A stretch of DNA of 26,115 nt from a virus, in IMG/VR virus record IMGVR_UViG_3300043436_000463, positions 1 to 26,115 of that record, one strand, 5' to 3'. A model generated the notes under the pieces. That model saw only the letters and a program-made list of their open reading frames with translations. It was not told where the DNA came from and did not search any database. Below, piece by piece: positions 1-5,594 of the stretch (position 1 is its first letter; every line of letters begins with the position of its first letter). A program made the position numbers and the translations under genes.

Positions 1-77
1 CTCTTTAACAGTTCCCTATGTTTTTTGTTTCTAAATTACTATTTTTGCTCTTTGAGTTACTACCTGCGATAACTCAT

Positions 78-500
78 TTACAGCGTCAGCATGGTGTAAG
101 CATAGTCTTGCGTTGTGTAGTCTTTTACCGGCTCAACGTAATGCCTGTACACGCCCTTCTTTTCAAGCCCTGATTTGACCCCGTGATGTGTCTCACACAG
201 GCTTTGGAACAGATTGCGTCTAAAAGCGTGTTCACCTATTGCTGACCAAGGAAACACATGGTCCACATGGTTAGCTGACATAACCTGACCATCTAACAGA
301 CATGCTTGGCAAAGTGGCTGTGTTGATAGCTGTCTGTTGCGTATTGATAGCCATGCCTTGTTGTTGTAGTGCGCGTTAAAGGTTTTGCGGTCTTCGCTTG
401 TCTTGGCTGCTGGTGCGTGATCCACACAGTAAACAGACCCTTTGATACTTGGGCCTTTGCATTGGTACTCAGCGCATTGTGTCTTAGGTATTGATGGCAT
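78..500 (-). CDS. HNH endonuclease, probably terminase-associated
   Basis: Encodes 140 residues. A cysteine/histidine cluster lies at the N-terminus (C9, C14, C25, H28) and a second zinc pair at C64 and C67. The HNH core follows: the HVDH segment around residues 78-81, the asparagine in RRNLF near 96, and CETHH at about 102-106. These are the metal-binding and catalytic positions of HNH nucleases. Small stand-alone HNH proteins of this size commonly lie directly upstream of the small terminase gene in HK97-like phages, where gp74 of HK97 supports terminase cleavage of concatemers. Here the gene reads towards the left edge, so terminase genes are expected just outside the window (inference). 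The first 77 bases hold no gene that I can support. The start is the ATG at 498-500; its ribosome site is weak. A homing role is the alternative. Confidence 0.85.
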   Translation of the reverse strand: MPSIPKTQCAEYQCKGPSIKGSVYCVDHAPAAKTSEDRKTFNAHYNNKAWLSIRNRQLSTQPLCQACLLDGQVMSANHVDHVFPWSAIGEHAFRRNLFQSLCETHHGVKSGLEKKGVYRHYVEPVKDYTTQDYAYTMLTL

Positions 501-520
501 CTTGTCAATGTACTGTATGT

Positions 521-536
521 AAACCCATTAGGGTTT
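521..536. repeat. Perfect inverted repeat, candidate operator
   Basis: AAACCC-ATTA-GGGTTT has perfect 6-base arms and a 4-base spacer, and lies about 20 bases upstream of the HNH start. It is followed on the plus strand by further T residues, so a weak terminator is an alternative. It shares a TAGGGTT core with the palindrome at 551-564 and with the sequence at 8799-8813. Confidence 0.45.
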
Positions 537-550
537 TTAGTGTGCAATGT

Positions 551-564
551 TAGGGTTATCCCTA
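551..564. repeat. Perfect inverted repeat, candidate operator
   Basis: TAGGG-TTAT-CCCTA has perfect 5-base arms and a 4-base spacer. It sits in the middle of the divergent region, 61 bases before the plus-strand start at 625, where a dimeric repressor could control both directions. No repressor gene was recognised in the window. Confidence 0.45.
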
Positions 565-574
565 TGGAATTAAT

Positions 575-583
575 TGTGGATAA
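575..583 (-). promoter_or_regulatory. Perfect DnaA-box 9-mer
   Basis: The minus strand reads TTATCCACA, the E. coli DnaA-box consensus without mismatch. With equal base frequencies one would expect about 0.2 such 9-mers in the whole window on both strands, and about 0.001 in this gap. Other boxes elsewhere were not searched exhaustively. A near match (TTGTCCACA) is at 7242-7250. Confidence 0.45.
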
Positions 584-624
584 GTAGATAATAGAGACAT
601 CAACAACACAACGGAGTACACGAC

Positions 625-840
625 ATGAACAGCCAAACAATTCTTGATCTTCTTCTTAATGGTGCATACCTCAACAGCACTGAGTACAAGTTCTACCATC
701 CATCATTTCGTAAAGGATGGCGCAAGATGTCTAGCAGCAACATTTCTTTTTCTGCCGCTGAAAAAAAACTTCGCAAAATGAATCGCTTAGATTGGTCGCG
801 TACCGATAGCGGTATTGTAATTCGCGCAACTGCTCAATAA
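625..840 (+). CDS. Small early protein, unknown function
   Basis: Encodes 71 residues, basic overall, with a polar core rich in Ser, Lys and Arg (for example FRKGWRKMSSSN at about 28-39). I do not recognise a family. The start ATG is preceded by a GGAG ribosome site 9 bases upstream, which supports translation. It is the first gene rightward from the divergent region and is followed by a hairpin and a second tiny gene. A small DNA- or host-factor-binding early protein would fit its position and charge, but nothing in the sequence proves it. Confidence 0.6.
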   Translation: MNSQTILDLLLNGAYLNSTEYKFYHPSFRKGWRKMSSSNISFSAAEKKLRKMNRLDWSRTDSGIVIRATAQ

Positions 841-850
841 TTAAAAATCC

Positions 851-864
851 GGGGCTACGGCCCC
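851..864 (+). other. Stable hairpin with UACG tetraloop
   Basis: GGGGC-TACG-GCCCC forms a perfect 5-bp GC stem closing a C(UACG)G loop, one of the very stable UNCG tetraloops. It lies 10 bases after the stop of the 625-840 gene and 15 bases before the start of the next one. No U-tract follows, so it looks more like an RNA-stabilising or attenuating element than a classical terminator. Confidence 0.5.
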
Positions 865-879
865 ATCTTAGGAGTTCCC

Positions 880-975
880 ATGAAAGAAACCATCCTCGAC
901 ATCAGCCTTGCCATTGTGTTGGGCCTTACTTTTGCGGCATTTGCCCTTGAATGGTTTGATGTGCTGACGTACTAA
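880..975 (+). CDS. Membrane microprotein, 31 residues
   Basis: Encodes 31 residues that are almost entirely one hydrophobic segment (about residues 6-25, including LAIVLGLTFAAFALEW), with Lys-Glu at the N-terminus. This predicts a single-span membrane peptide. A strong AGGAG ribosome site lies 7 bases before the ATG. Its stop ends only 2 bases before the stop of the convergent minus-strand gene at 978. The function is unknown; small phage membrane peptides can be holin-like, superinfection-exclusion or host-inhibitory proteins, and the sequence does not choose among these. Confidence 0.6.
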   Translation: MKETILDISLAIVLGLTFAAFALEWFDVLTY

Positions 976-977
976 CA

Positions 978-1436
978 TTACTGTATAACCGTCACGTCTT
1001 TTGAGCGAGAGCGCAATTTGTTGCGTGTTTTGGCAATCATGCGTTCGTACTCTGACCGGCTAATTGACGTTCTTTGCAGATGATGCCACTCTAAAACCTC
1101 GTTAATAGCCCTTAACCCTGTCCCGGTCAGTAACATCCTACCTGTGGCCTCAAATCGCTTGGCAGCATGTGTTAGCTCAATCTCAGCCATCATGCAATCA
1201 ACCAATGCTTCTGGCCCGATGCCGTTTCTTGCCATGACCTGACAGATGTTGTTCATGTCTACCAGTTCTTGCCATGTGTAAACGGTAGCGTTACCTGTCC
1301 TCATGGCTTCTATGGCGGCAAGCTCTTTGTCTTTGAGTTGTTTAAGGCAATCGTCTGTTGTAATACCTGCGCCAGCAATGGCGTGACCGATAACATCAAC
1401 CAACTGATAAACCTTTCTTTTGCACTGCTTTCTCAT
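978..1436 (-). CDS. Phage protein of unknown function, 152 residues
   Basis: The ATG at 1434-1436 is chosen because a GGAG ribosome site precedes it and because it overlaps the stop of the upstream gene as ATGA. A longer frame to 1481 adds 15 unlikely residues. The protein starts with a basic patch (MRKQCKRK) and is then mostly helical in composition, with a basic C-terminus (TRNKLRSRSK). It resembles, in layout, a group of roughly 120-150-residue phage proteins with a basic start and a helical body, but I cannot name the family. It is the last gene of the long early minus operon and ends against the convergent plus-strand microprotein gene. Confidence 0.65.
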   Translation of the reverse strand: MRKQCKRKVYQLVDVIGHAIAGAGITTDDCLKQLKDKELAAIEAMRTGNATVYTWQELVDMNNICQVMARNGIGPEALVDCMMAEIELTHAAKRFEATGRMLLTGTGLRAINEVLEWHHLQRTSISRSEYERMIAKTRNKLRSRSKDVTVIQ

Positions 1437-1585
1437 TGCTTCTCCAAAACAATTAGTTCCAGCACTTCCATCGACTTGCACAAGTCTTCATGCAAGTAGT
1501 CAGGTAATCGTGCTGATTGGCTCATAGCCCACGACTCCAGCGCAGACAGCAGCTTGATTGCTTGCAATGCTTCTTCTTTTGTCAT
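1433..1585 (-). CDS. Small helical protein, 50 residues
   Basis: Encodes 50 residues, starting MTKEEALQAIKLLSALESW, likely two short helices with many Leu and Glu. An AAGGAC ribosome site precedes the ATG. Its stop overlaps the next gene's start as ATGA, and its own start overlaps the preceding gene's stop in the same way. These two couplings and the ribosome site are the evidence that this short frame is a gene. No family was recognised. Confidence 0.6.
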   Translation of the reverse strand: MTKEEALQAIKLLSALESWAMSQSARLPDYLHEDLCKSMEVLELIVLEKQ

Positions 1586-1701
1586 TTTTCGTCCTTAGTT
1601 GTGTATTTTGTTTTCTGTCGCCAGATTGCATAGCCGCACAGCAAGCCGTGAAACCAAGCTACGCAAAGCATCAGCCATGTTTCGGGGTCGATTTTTCTCA
1701 T
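1582..1701 (-). CDS. Membrane microprotein, 39 residues
   Basis: Encodes 39 residues with one central hydrophobic stretch (about residues 8-25, WLMLCVAWFHGLLCGYAI) and a strongly charged, Lys-rich C-terminal tail. This predicts one membrane span with a cytoplasmic basic tail. Both ends are coupled by ATGA overlaps, to the gene at 1698 and to the gene at 1433. A longer frame on the same strand (1595-1849) has no such coupling and reads as an arginine-rich shadow. The function is unknown. Confidence 0.6.
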   Translation of the reverse strand: MRKIDPETWLMLCVAWFHGLLCGYAIWRQKTKYTTKDEK

Positions 1702-1967
1702 GTGTTCCCCTTGTTTCGGATAATGTCTGGTACGTGCGGGAAATATTGAGCGCAACCGTCAAGGGCCTCAACAACCTTTGCACACGCCTCTTTTTCAGCA
1801 AGCACAGCCTTCTGCACCAAAATCTTGATGTTGTCATCAATAGACTCAAGAACTAGCTTGGCTGCGTCATCAGCAGGGATGTCAGGATTGGCCCATATCC
1901 CGTCTTTAGACAAACGCAAGACTTCTGTTGCTGGCGTTCCGCTGTGAAATTGAATGGTGTTGTTCAT
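1698..1967 (-). CDS. Small early phage protein with AEKEACAK motif
   Basis: Encodes 89 residues from the ATG at 1965-1967, which overlaps the upstream stop as ATGA. A GTG 12 bases further up is possible but uncoupled. The second half contains LAEKEACAKVVEAL, closely matching LAEREACAKLAQS in the protein at 2179-2475. I associate this motif with small phage proteins of unknown function in beta-proteobacterial phages. The N-terminal half includes DGIWANPDIPADDAAKLVLESI. It is a soluble, acidic, helical protein of unknown role. Confidence 0.7.
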   Translation of the reverse strand: MNNTIQFHSGTPATEVLRLSKDGIWANPDIPADDAAKLVLESIDDNIKILVQKAVLAEKEACAKVVEALDGCAQYFPHVPDIIRNKGNT

Positions 1968-2182
1968 GTGTTTTCCCACAGTTTGTCAAAGCACGGCTTG
2001 CAGCAGTCAAACGAACCGTACTCACCGCTTGACCCATCAATCGACATGATGGTTGTTGTTGTTTCGCAGAGTTCACACTTGTAAGTTCCGATCTCAACGG
2101 ACGTACTTCTGCCGTAAACAGAATGTTTAGAGTCAAAAGCTGACCGCTTTGTAGCCATCCATACTTCCCATGCTTGTGTCAT
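1964..2182 (-). CDS. Small Cys-rich (zinc-binding-like) protein
   Basis: Encodes 72 residues. The C-terminal half carries CELC (about 36-39) and then CCKPC (about 60-64), a two-pair arrangement typical of a small zinc ribbon or knuckle. The N-terminus (MTQAWEVWMATKRSAF) is aromatic and basic. The start ATG overlaps the upstream stop as ATGA. It may be a zinc-stabilised nucleic-acid- or protein-binding module, but no family was recognised. Confidence 0.65.
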   Translation of the reverse strand: MTQAWEVWMATKRSAFDSKHSVYGRSTSVEIGTYKCELCETTTTIMSIDGSSGEYGSFDCCKPCFDKLWENT

Positions 2183-2475
2183 TTGGTTTTTCCTCTGGCT
2201 CGGATGGCTTTAGCTGCGACAGTGCCATAAATTTTTACGCCTGTTGGTATGTGCGTATCGCAAACAGTGGATTGCGCCAACTTAGCACACGCCTCTCTTT
2301 CGGCCAAAATCTCTTGCTTGTGCTGCGCTGTCACAGCGTCAAACCACTTCTGGCCTTGCTCACGTTCATCAGCACGGACAAGGGCAACAAGCTGCTCCAG
2401 CCGTTCAAGCGGTGCGCCAGTCCATTCTGTGTGTGCGCCGTAAACTTCACGGGCAAGTTCTATTGTGTCTCTCAT
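2179..2475 (-). CDS. Small early phage protein with AEREACAK motif
   Basis: Encodes 98 residues from the ATG at 2473-2475, which overlaps the upstream stop as ATGA. The frame extends a further 27 codons upstream, but that stretch (rich in Pro, His and Arg) lies wholly inside the preceding gene. The body is a long acidic helix ending in ILAEREACAKLAQS, followed by a short tail ending in AAKAIRARGKTK. That tail and the motif recur in many phage small proteins of unknown function. It is related in part to the protein at 1698-1967, which suggests an old duplication. Confidence 0.7.
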   Translation of the reverse strand: MRDTIELAREVYGAHTEWTGAPLERLEQLVALVRADEREQGQKWFDAVTAQHKQEILAEREACAKLAQSTVCDTHIPTGVKIYGTVAAKAIRARGKTK

Positions 2476-2777
2476 GGCATGGCCTTTCCAATTTCTGCTG
2501 CTGCACGGGTGATGGCTCGGCGGGTGGCGGCAAACAGGTCTGGGTCGATTTCCCAAAACTCTTTCCCACCATAAACTGCAAGGCCGCGAAGGTACTGCTG
2601 GGCGTTTCCAACCTCAATGCCGCAAGCCACCGCCAGTCGTAGCGCATCGCCATCGTCTGTGAGGGGGGTCCAATTAGGGACTTGAGCAAAATCCCAAACT
2701 GCTTTGTATGGCGTATCCCATTTAATTTCAATTCCCGCCGCCTTTGCAGCTAATTCCAATAGTTCTTTGTCAGTCAT
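2472..2777 (-). CDS. Phage protein with DDGDALRLAV motif
   Basis: Encodes 101 residues from the ATG at 2775-2777, coupled by ATGA to the gene above. It starts with MTDKELLELAAKAAGIE and contains WTPLTDDGDALRLAVACG near the middle. This start-plus-motif pattern is common in small phage and prophage proteins of beta-proteobacteria whose function is not established. The C-terminal part (ATRRAITRAAAEIGKA) is a basic helix. Nothing in it points to an enzyme. Confidence 0.75.
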   Translation of the reverse strand: MTDKELLELAAKAAGIEIKWDTPYKAVWDFAQVPNWTPLTDDGDALRLAVACGIEVGNAQQYLRGLAVYGGKEFWEIDPDLFAATRRAITRAAAEIGKAMP

Positions 2778-3265
2778 TTCATTCCTTTCAACATCTCTGC
2801 CCTGCAATCGTTCCACCCAGCCACATATGCAGGGTTCTCATCCTTTGGGTTAAGAGCATCAGGCACGGCTGGCTGTGCTGCTTTCAACCGCTTGATCTCG
2901 GCCATATGCTCACGCAACGACTCCTGCGTGGCTTCAAGCAAAGACCAGTCTCGACCTTCCTGCACGGCTGCTGCGGGTGGGGTGGTGTAAAGGGGTGTGC
3001 ATTTGCCTCCGGGGTTATCCCACTCCAAGTTATCGCCGCCTTTGTGATGTTCTATCCAAGCCACAGGCTCCTGCACACTTGCCAGCGATACATAGGGCTC
3101 GTTCTCTGGCTCGTGCTCCCGCCGTGACTCAGCCAGCGCATCGCTCAGGATTTCCACTTGCCTGTTGGTGGCATCAAGTTCGGCACGGGCTTCGCGCAGT
3201 TCATCAAGCGTGATGCAGCCTGACTCAACAGATTTCAGGTACTCTGCTTTCCAGTCAATACTCAT
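2774..3265 (-). CDS. Phage protein with N-terminal coiled coil, unknown function
   Basis: Encodes 163 residues. The ATG at 3263-3265 is chosen because GGAGGTG, a near-perfect ribosome site, precedes it and it overlaps the stop of the microprotein gene at 3262 as ATGA. The first 65 residues form a charged, likely coiled-coil segment. A middle segment reads EPVAWIEHHKGG and CTPLYTTPPAAA, a recurrent linker-like cassette in phage small proteins, and the end reads YVAGWNDCRAEMLKGMK, also recurrent. The function of this group is unknown to me. Confidence 0.7.
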   Translation of the reverse strand: MSIDWKAEYLKSVESGCITLDELREARAELDATNRQVEILSDALAESRREHEPENEPYVSLASVQEPVAWIEHHKGGDNLEWDNPGGKCTPLYTTPPAAAVQEGRDWSLLEATQESLREHMAEIKRLKAAQPAVPDALNPKDENPAYVAGWNDCRAEMLKGMK

Positions 3266-3372
3266 AACACCTCCACCAGTGCAACCACCAAAGACCACGC
3301 CCACCACAGCACTGTGACGGACACGATGGCCGAGGCAACAACCCCTCCAATCAGAATCAGTTTGTGTTTCAT
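3262..3372 (-). CDS. Membrane microprotein, 36 residues
   Basis: Encodes 36 residues, nearly all hydrophobic after a short MKHK start, with LILIGGVVASAIVSVTVLWW as the membrane span. The positive start suggests the N-terminus faces the cytoplasm. Both ends are joined to neighbours by ATGA overlaps (with 3369-3461 and 2774-3265). The function is unknown. It is one of several similar single-span peptides encoded in this phage. Confidence 0.65.
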   Translation of the reverse strand: MKHKLILIGGVVASAIVSVTVLWWAWSLVVALVEVL

Positions 3373-3461
3373 TTAATGATCCTCATAAAAGCGCCACAAC
3401 GAGCGCATTTGTACAAGGGCAAATCGCTTAACGGCTCCCACAAATGTTTGCAATCCATCAT
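3369..3461 (-). CDS. Zinc-knuckle microprotein, 30 residues
   Basis: Encodes 30 residues. It contains C4-K-H6 near the start and CARC at residues 19-22, a CxH...CxxC pattern that could hold one zinc ion as a minimal zinc ribbon. The start is the first of two adjacent ATGs (3459-3461), which overlaps the upstream stop as ATGA, and its own stop overlaps the next start the same way. I infer a nucleic-acid- or protein-binding peptide; no family was recognised. Confidence 0.55.
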   Translation of the reverse strand: MMDCKHLWEPLSDLPLYKCARCGAFMRIIK

Positions 3462-3712
3462 GTCCCCTTTGTGCCCCAATCGGGAAACTTTTCATTGGCA
3501 GTAAGTGTGTTCAATTGATTGTTTAGGTCATCTAGTTCATGAATGTTGAAGTTGCCACGACAAAAGCATCCCCATGCCCACGCTGCTTCTTCCCACAGAC
3601 ATTCCTTAAACAACCTGTCACGCACAAATGCGCCGGGGCTGTTAGGCATGTACAGCTTTTTGCTGTCATCAATTTCGGCTCTCATAGCCGCTGCAATGGC
3701 TGCGTAGTTCAT
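3458..3712 (-). CDS. Small phage protein, unknown function
   Basis: Encodes 84 residues. The ATG at 3710-3712 is preceded by an AGGAC ribosome site. The sequence has a helical start (MNYAAIAAAMRAEIDD) and an aromatic/acidic middle (CLWEEAAWAWGCFCRGNF). No family was recognised. The 57 bases upstream (3713-3769) hold no convincing gene, only a 16-codon frame starting in the TGATG overlap with the YbcO-like gene. This is the one real gap in the operon between 978 and 7216. Confidence 0.65.
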   Translation of the reverse strand: MNYAAIAAAMRAEIDDSKKLYMPNSPGAFVRDRLFKECLWEEAAWAWGCFCRGNFNIHELDDLNNQLNTLTANEKFPDWGTKGT

Positions 3713-3769
3713 GTTTGTCCTAACTAGTTGCTGATGGCTCTATTATCAGGAAAGCCATTCTTTTGCACA

Positions 3770-4099
3770 TCAGGATAAACCCTTAGGTAGTGGCACATTG
3801 TTAGGCCATAGACCACGCTTCCAAAGCAATGCAACTGTTAACCTGTGTGCGTCTTCCCACATTTGCTGACGCTCAGATTTGGTCATGTTTGACCCTTGAT
3901 CTAGCTGGCTGTGGCAACGAAAGCAAAGACTTGCTATCAGGTTGTCATCAGATTTAATACCACGACCTTTACCACCACCCCAATTGGTGTGGGCTGCAAC
4001 CACTGTTCCATCATCACTTAGGCAATGTTGACAAGGTATTTCCCTTGCTGCTTCCAATAGCTTCTTGCTGCGAACGTAGTTATGTTTCGGAAACATCAT
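3770..4099 (-). CDS. YbcO-like (DUF1364) HNH-type nuclease
   Basis: Encodes 109 residues from the first of two adjacent ATGs; a TTG one codon earlier is also possible. The pattern CQHC (23-26), AH (36-37), a Gly/Lys loop GGGKGRGIKSDD (41-52) and CFRCH (59-63) matches the zinc-bound beta-beta-alpha metal nuclease fold of the DUF1364/YbcO family. Members lie in lambdoid recombination regions next to NinB and RusA, as here. It probably nicks or trims DNA during phage recombination, or resolves intermediates together with the neighbouring RusA. It overlaps the end of the NinB gene by 20 bases. Confidence 0.8.
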   Translation of the reverse strand: MMFPKHNYVRSKKLLEAAREIPCQHCLSDDGTVVAAHTNWGGGKGRGIKSDDNLIASLCFRCHSQLDQGSNMTKSERQQMWEDAHRLTVALLWKRGLWPNNVPLPKGLS

Positions 4100-4400
4100 C
4101 AATCGTTACCCCGTTAGTGTTGGCCCAATACAAAAGCCACTCAGTAAAACTTACAGCTTGCTCTTTGGTAAACCGTCTGCTTTGATGGCCTAGCTGGACG
4201 ACTCTTTCGCCATCAATGCTTGGCATAACTTTGCTGATGCTGGACATCTCTCCGCTTTCGTGCGCCCATTGGTCAATTAGAAATCGCTTAAAGCTTTCAG
4301 CGTTCCAGCGGCTACCGTGCAATGTTGCTTGCTTGGCAATCTGACCAATGATGCTGTGCATGAGTTTGTTTTGTTGGTCTGATCTAAGGCTTGGTGTCAT
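4080..4400 (-). CDS. ninB: NinB-like recombination mediator
   Basis: Encodes 106 residues. The start LRSDQQNKLMHSIIGQIAKQ, the central ESFKRFLIDQW and the C-terminal RFTKEQAVSFTEWLLYWANTNGV follow the NinB family. In lambda (Orf/NinB, 146 residues) this protein binds single-stranded DNA and helps the annealing protein load on SSB-coated DNA, replacing RecFOR. The present protein is shorter than lambda's. A good AAGGTG ribosome site precedes the ATG. It overlaps the transporter gene by 17 bases and the YbcO-like gene by 20, so the three are probably co-translated. A functional link with ERF and the SSB-tip protein on the other strand is likely. Confidence 0.85.
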   Translation of the reverse strand: MTPSLRSDQQNKLMHSIIGQIAKQATLHGSRWNAESFKRFLIDQWAHESGEMSSISKVMPSIDGERVVQLGHQSRRFTKEQAVSFTEWLLYWANTNGVTIDDVSET

Positions 4401-4866
4401 GTTTCACCTTTAAAATTACATAAGCCCAAAAAGCACCACCAGCAACTTTTGCGGCAAATTGCATTGCAACAATCTGCGGCATCAGAACACCAAACGCCAA
4501 TGTTGGGAAAACAACACTATCCACAGCAGCACCAGCAATGTTGCTACCGTTTGCTCGCTTGATCCATGTGCCAGTAAGTTTTGCAAACACAGCCCAATCA
4601 ACAACAGATGCGGCAGTAAATGACACAGCAGACGCAATTGCAATCATTCCAGCAGCAGGATTTAGCAAATATGTCAGCAAGCCAGTGCTAACAATTAAAC
4701 AACCCATTTGCCATGTCTTTAGCTTTTGATGCAAAAGGTCACGCAAGGCCAAATCAAGGCCAATAAACAAAAATGAATTGATTGGAGATACCCAAGGCCC
4801 AAAATGTGAAATAGACAAATTAGCGGCAGTCATTGCCAATGCGTAAATTGCGATTGCTGTTTTCAT
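4384..4866 (-). CDS. yhhQ: YhhQ/VUT-family queuosine-precursor (preQ0/preQ1) transporter
   Basis: Encodes 160 residues with about five hydrophobic spans (roughly 1-20, 27-45, 55-68, 70-95, 112-150), an inner-membrane protein. Signature segments of the short phage/VUT branch are visible: SPINSFLFIGLDLALRD (27-43), with conserved P28, N30, D38, R42 and D43, and GSNIAGAAVDSVVFPTLAFG (107-126), with N109 and D116, followed by QFAAKVAGGAFW. E. coli YhhQ (about 220 residues) imports preQ0 and preQ1. The start codon overlaps the stop of the DpdA-like gene as ATGA, with no strong ribosome site of its own, so the two are translationally coupled. I infer that it feeds the precursor base to that enzyme for DNA modification. 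A role in tRNA queuosine supply is the alternative. Confidence 0.88.
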   Translation of the reverse strand: MKTAIAIYALAMTAANLSISHFGPWVSPINSFLFIGLDLALRDLLHQKLKTWQMGCLIVSTGLLTYLLNPAAGMIAIASAVSFTAASVVDWAVFAKLTGTWIKRANGSNIAGAAVDSVVFPTLAFGVLMPQIVAMQFAAKVAGGAFWAYVILKVKHDTKP

Positions 4867-5594
4867 ATTAAAGTTTCTTGTATTGGTTGTTTAATCCATT
4901 TTTGAGCAGCGTTGTGAGATTCAATTCTTTGTCTCATAACCATTGCTCTTGCTTCTTTTGTTGGTGGTGGGTAGTTTCCATTCTTCCAGTTGTTGTCAAT
5001 TCCTATATTTCGACCAATGTTTGTGCTGTCAGCAGATGCAAACGGCAACTTTGTAAACACTTCAGGGTCAAGCATACGCAAACCATGCAACTTGCAAATC
5101 GGATACCCATCAGGGCAAACAGCATTCATTGCTTCTGCCATACGCCCCCACCACAAAGAGTTGCCGATTTCTGCAAATTCACCAGAAGAACCAATGCAAA
5201 CACGATGGAAAGTCCTAGCCAACCATGTCAATCTGCTCATTGATTCGTGCATATGCCACACAGGAGCGCCAAAAAAGTTTCCTAAAGGCCAAGCACGAAC
5301 AAGAGCGTTGTTATCGTCTTCTGTTCCATCAATTACATCAGGAATAACGGCAAAGTCACAATTAGGCATCTTTTTGCACATCAATGCCCATTCGTAAAAA
5401 TTAGACCAATCAATTCTTGGATTGCCACTTTTCCAAGCACTGAAAGCCCCATTGTCAACAGCAAAGGATTGGCAGACTTCAGCGGCAACGCCAAGTTGGT
5501 CAGGATGTTGGAAAGATACAAAGCCGTGACCAGCTTGTACGGCAGCGACAGCAGCAGTTGCTGGCGTGATTGGCATACCGTGATAGTGGATCAT
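4863..5594 (-). CDS. dpdA: DpdA-like 7-deazaguanine DNA transglycosylase (TGT fold)
   Basis: Encodes 243 residues. Landmarks of tRNA-guanine transglycosylases can be followed in order: AVDNGAF at 45-51 (compare the TDSGG segment with the general-acid/base Asp), IPDVIDG at 84-90, GSSGEF at 135-140 (compare the Gly-rich substrate loop), LHGL at 169-172, and ASADSTNIGRN at 186-196, where D189 would be the nucleophile (compare FDCV...RN). The four-Cys/His zinc site of bacterial tRNA TGT is absent, as expected for a DNA-directed enzyme. DpdA exchanges guanine in DNA for preQ0 or a related 7-deazaguanine and protects phage DNA from restriction. This protein is shorter than bacterial DpdA, suggesting a minimal phage form. 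It is coupled by ATGA to RusA upstream and to the transporter downstream. Confidence 0.85.
   Translation of the reverse strand: MIHYHGMPITPATAAVAAVQAGHGFVSFQHPDQLGVAAEVCQSFAVDNGAFSAWKSGNPRIDWSNFYEWALMCKKMPNCDFAVIPDVIDGTEDDNNALVRAWPLGNFFGAPVWHMHESMSRLTWLARTFHRVCIGSSGEFAEIGNSLWWGRMAEAMNAVCPDGYPICKLHGLRMLDPEVFTKLPFASADSTNIGRNIGIDNNWKNGNYPPPTKEARAMVMRQRIESHNAAQKWIKQPIQETLI

Larger units (their letters stand above)
501..624. promoter_or_regulatory. Divergent control region with palindromes and DnaA box
   Basis: This 124-base AT-rich gap separates the leftward HNH gene from the rightward gene at 625, so promoters for both directions should lie here. It contains two perfect inverted repeats and a perfect DnaA-box 9-mer, listed separately. 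I found no pair of hexamers close enough to a sigma-70 promoter to assign one. The region could be an operator region, a replication origin, or both. Confidence 0.55.

Noticed and set aside
521-540. The palindrome followed by T residues as an intrinsic terminator for rightward transcription.
   Set aside because: No rightward gene precedes it in the window, the stem is only 6 bp with AT pairs, and its position between divergent starts fits an operator better.
1595-1849. An 84-codon minus frame overlapping the genes at 1582-1701 and 1698-1967.
   Set aside because: Arg/Leu-rich shadow composition, and it conflicts with two genes coupled by ATGA overlaps.
2170-2574. Several plus-strand frames of 60-135 codons within the minus early operon.
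   Set aside because: They are antisense to well-coupled genes, lack ribosome sites and read as shadow sequence rich in Cys, Ser and Phe.
3720-3770. A 16-codon frame starting in a TGATG overlap with the YbcO-like gene.
   Set aside because: Too short, with no motif or hydrophobic profile and no coupling to the next start; kept only as a remark on the gap.
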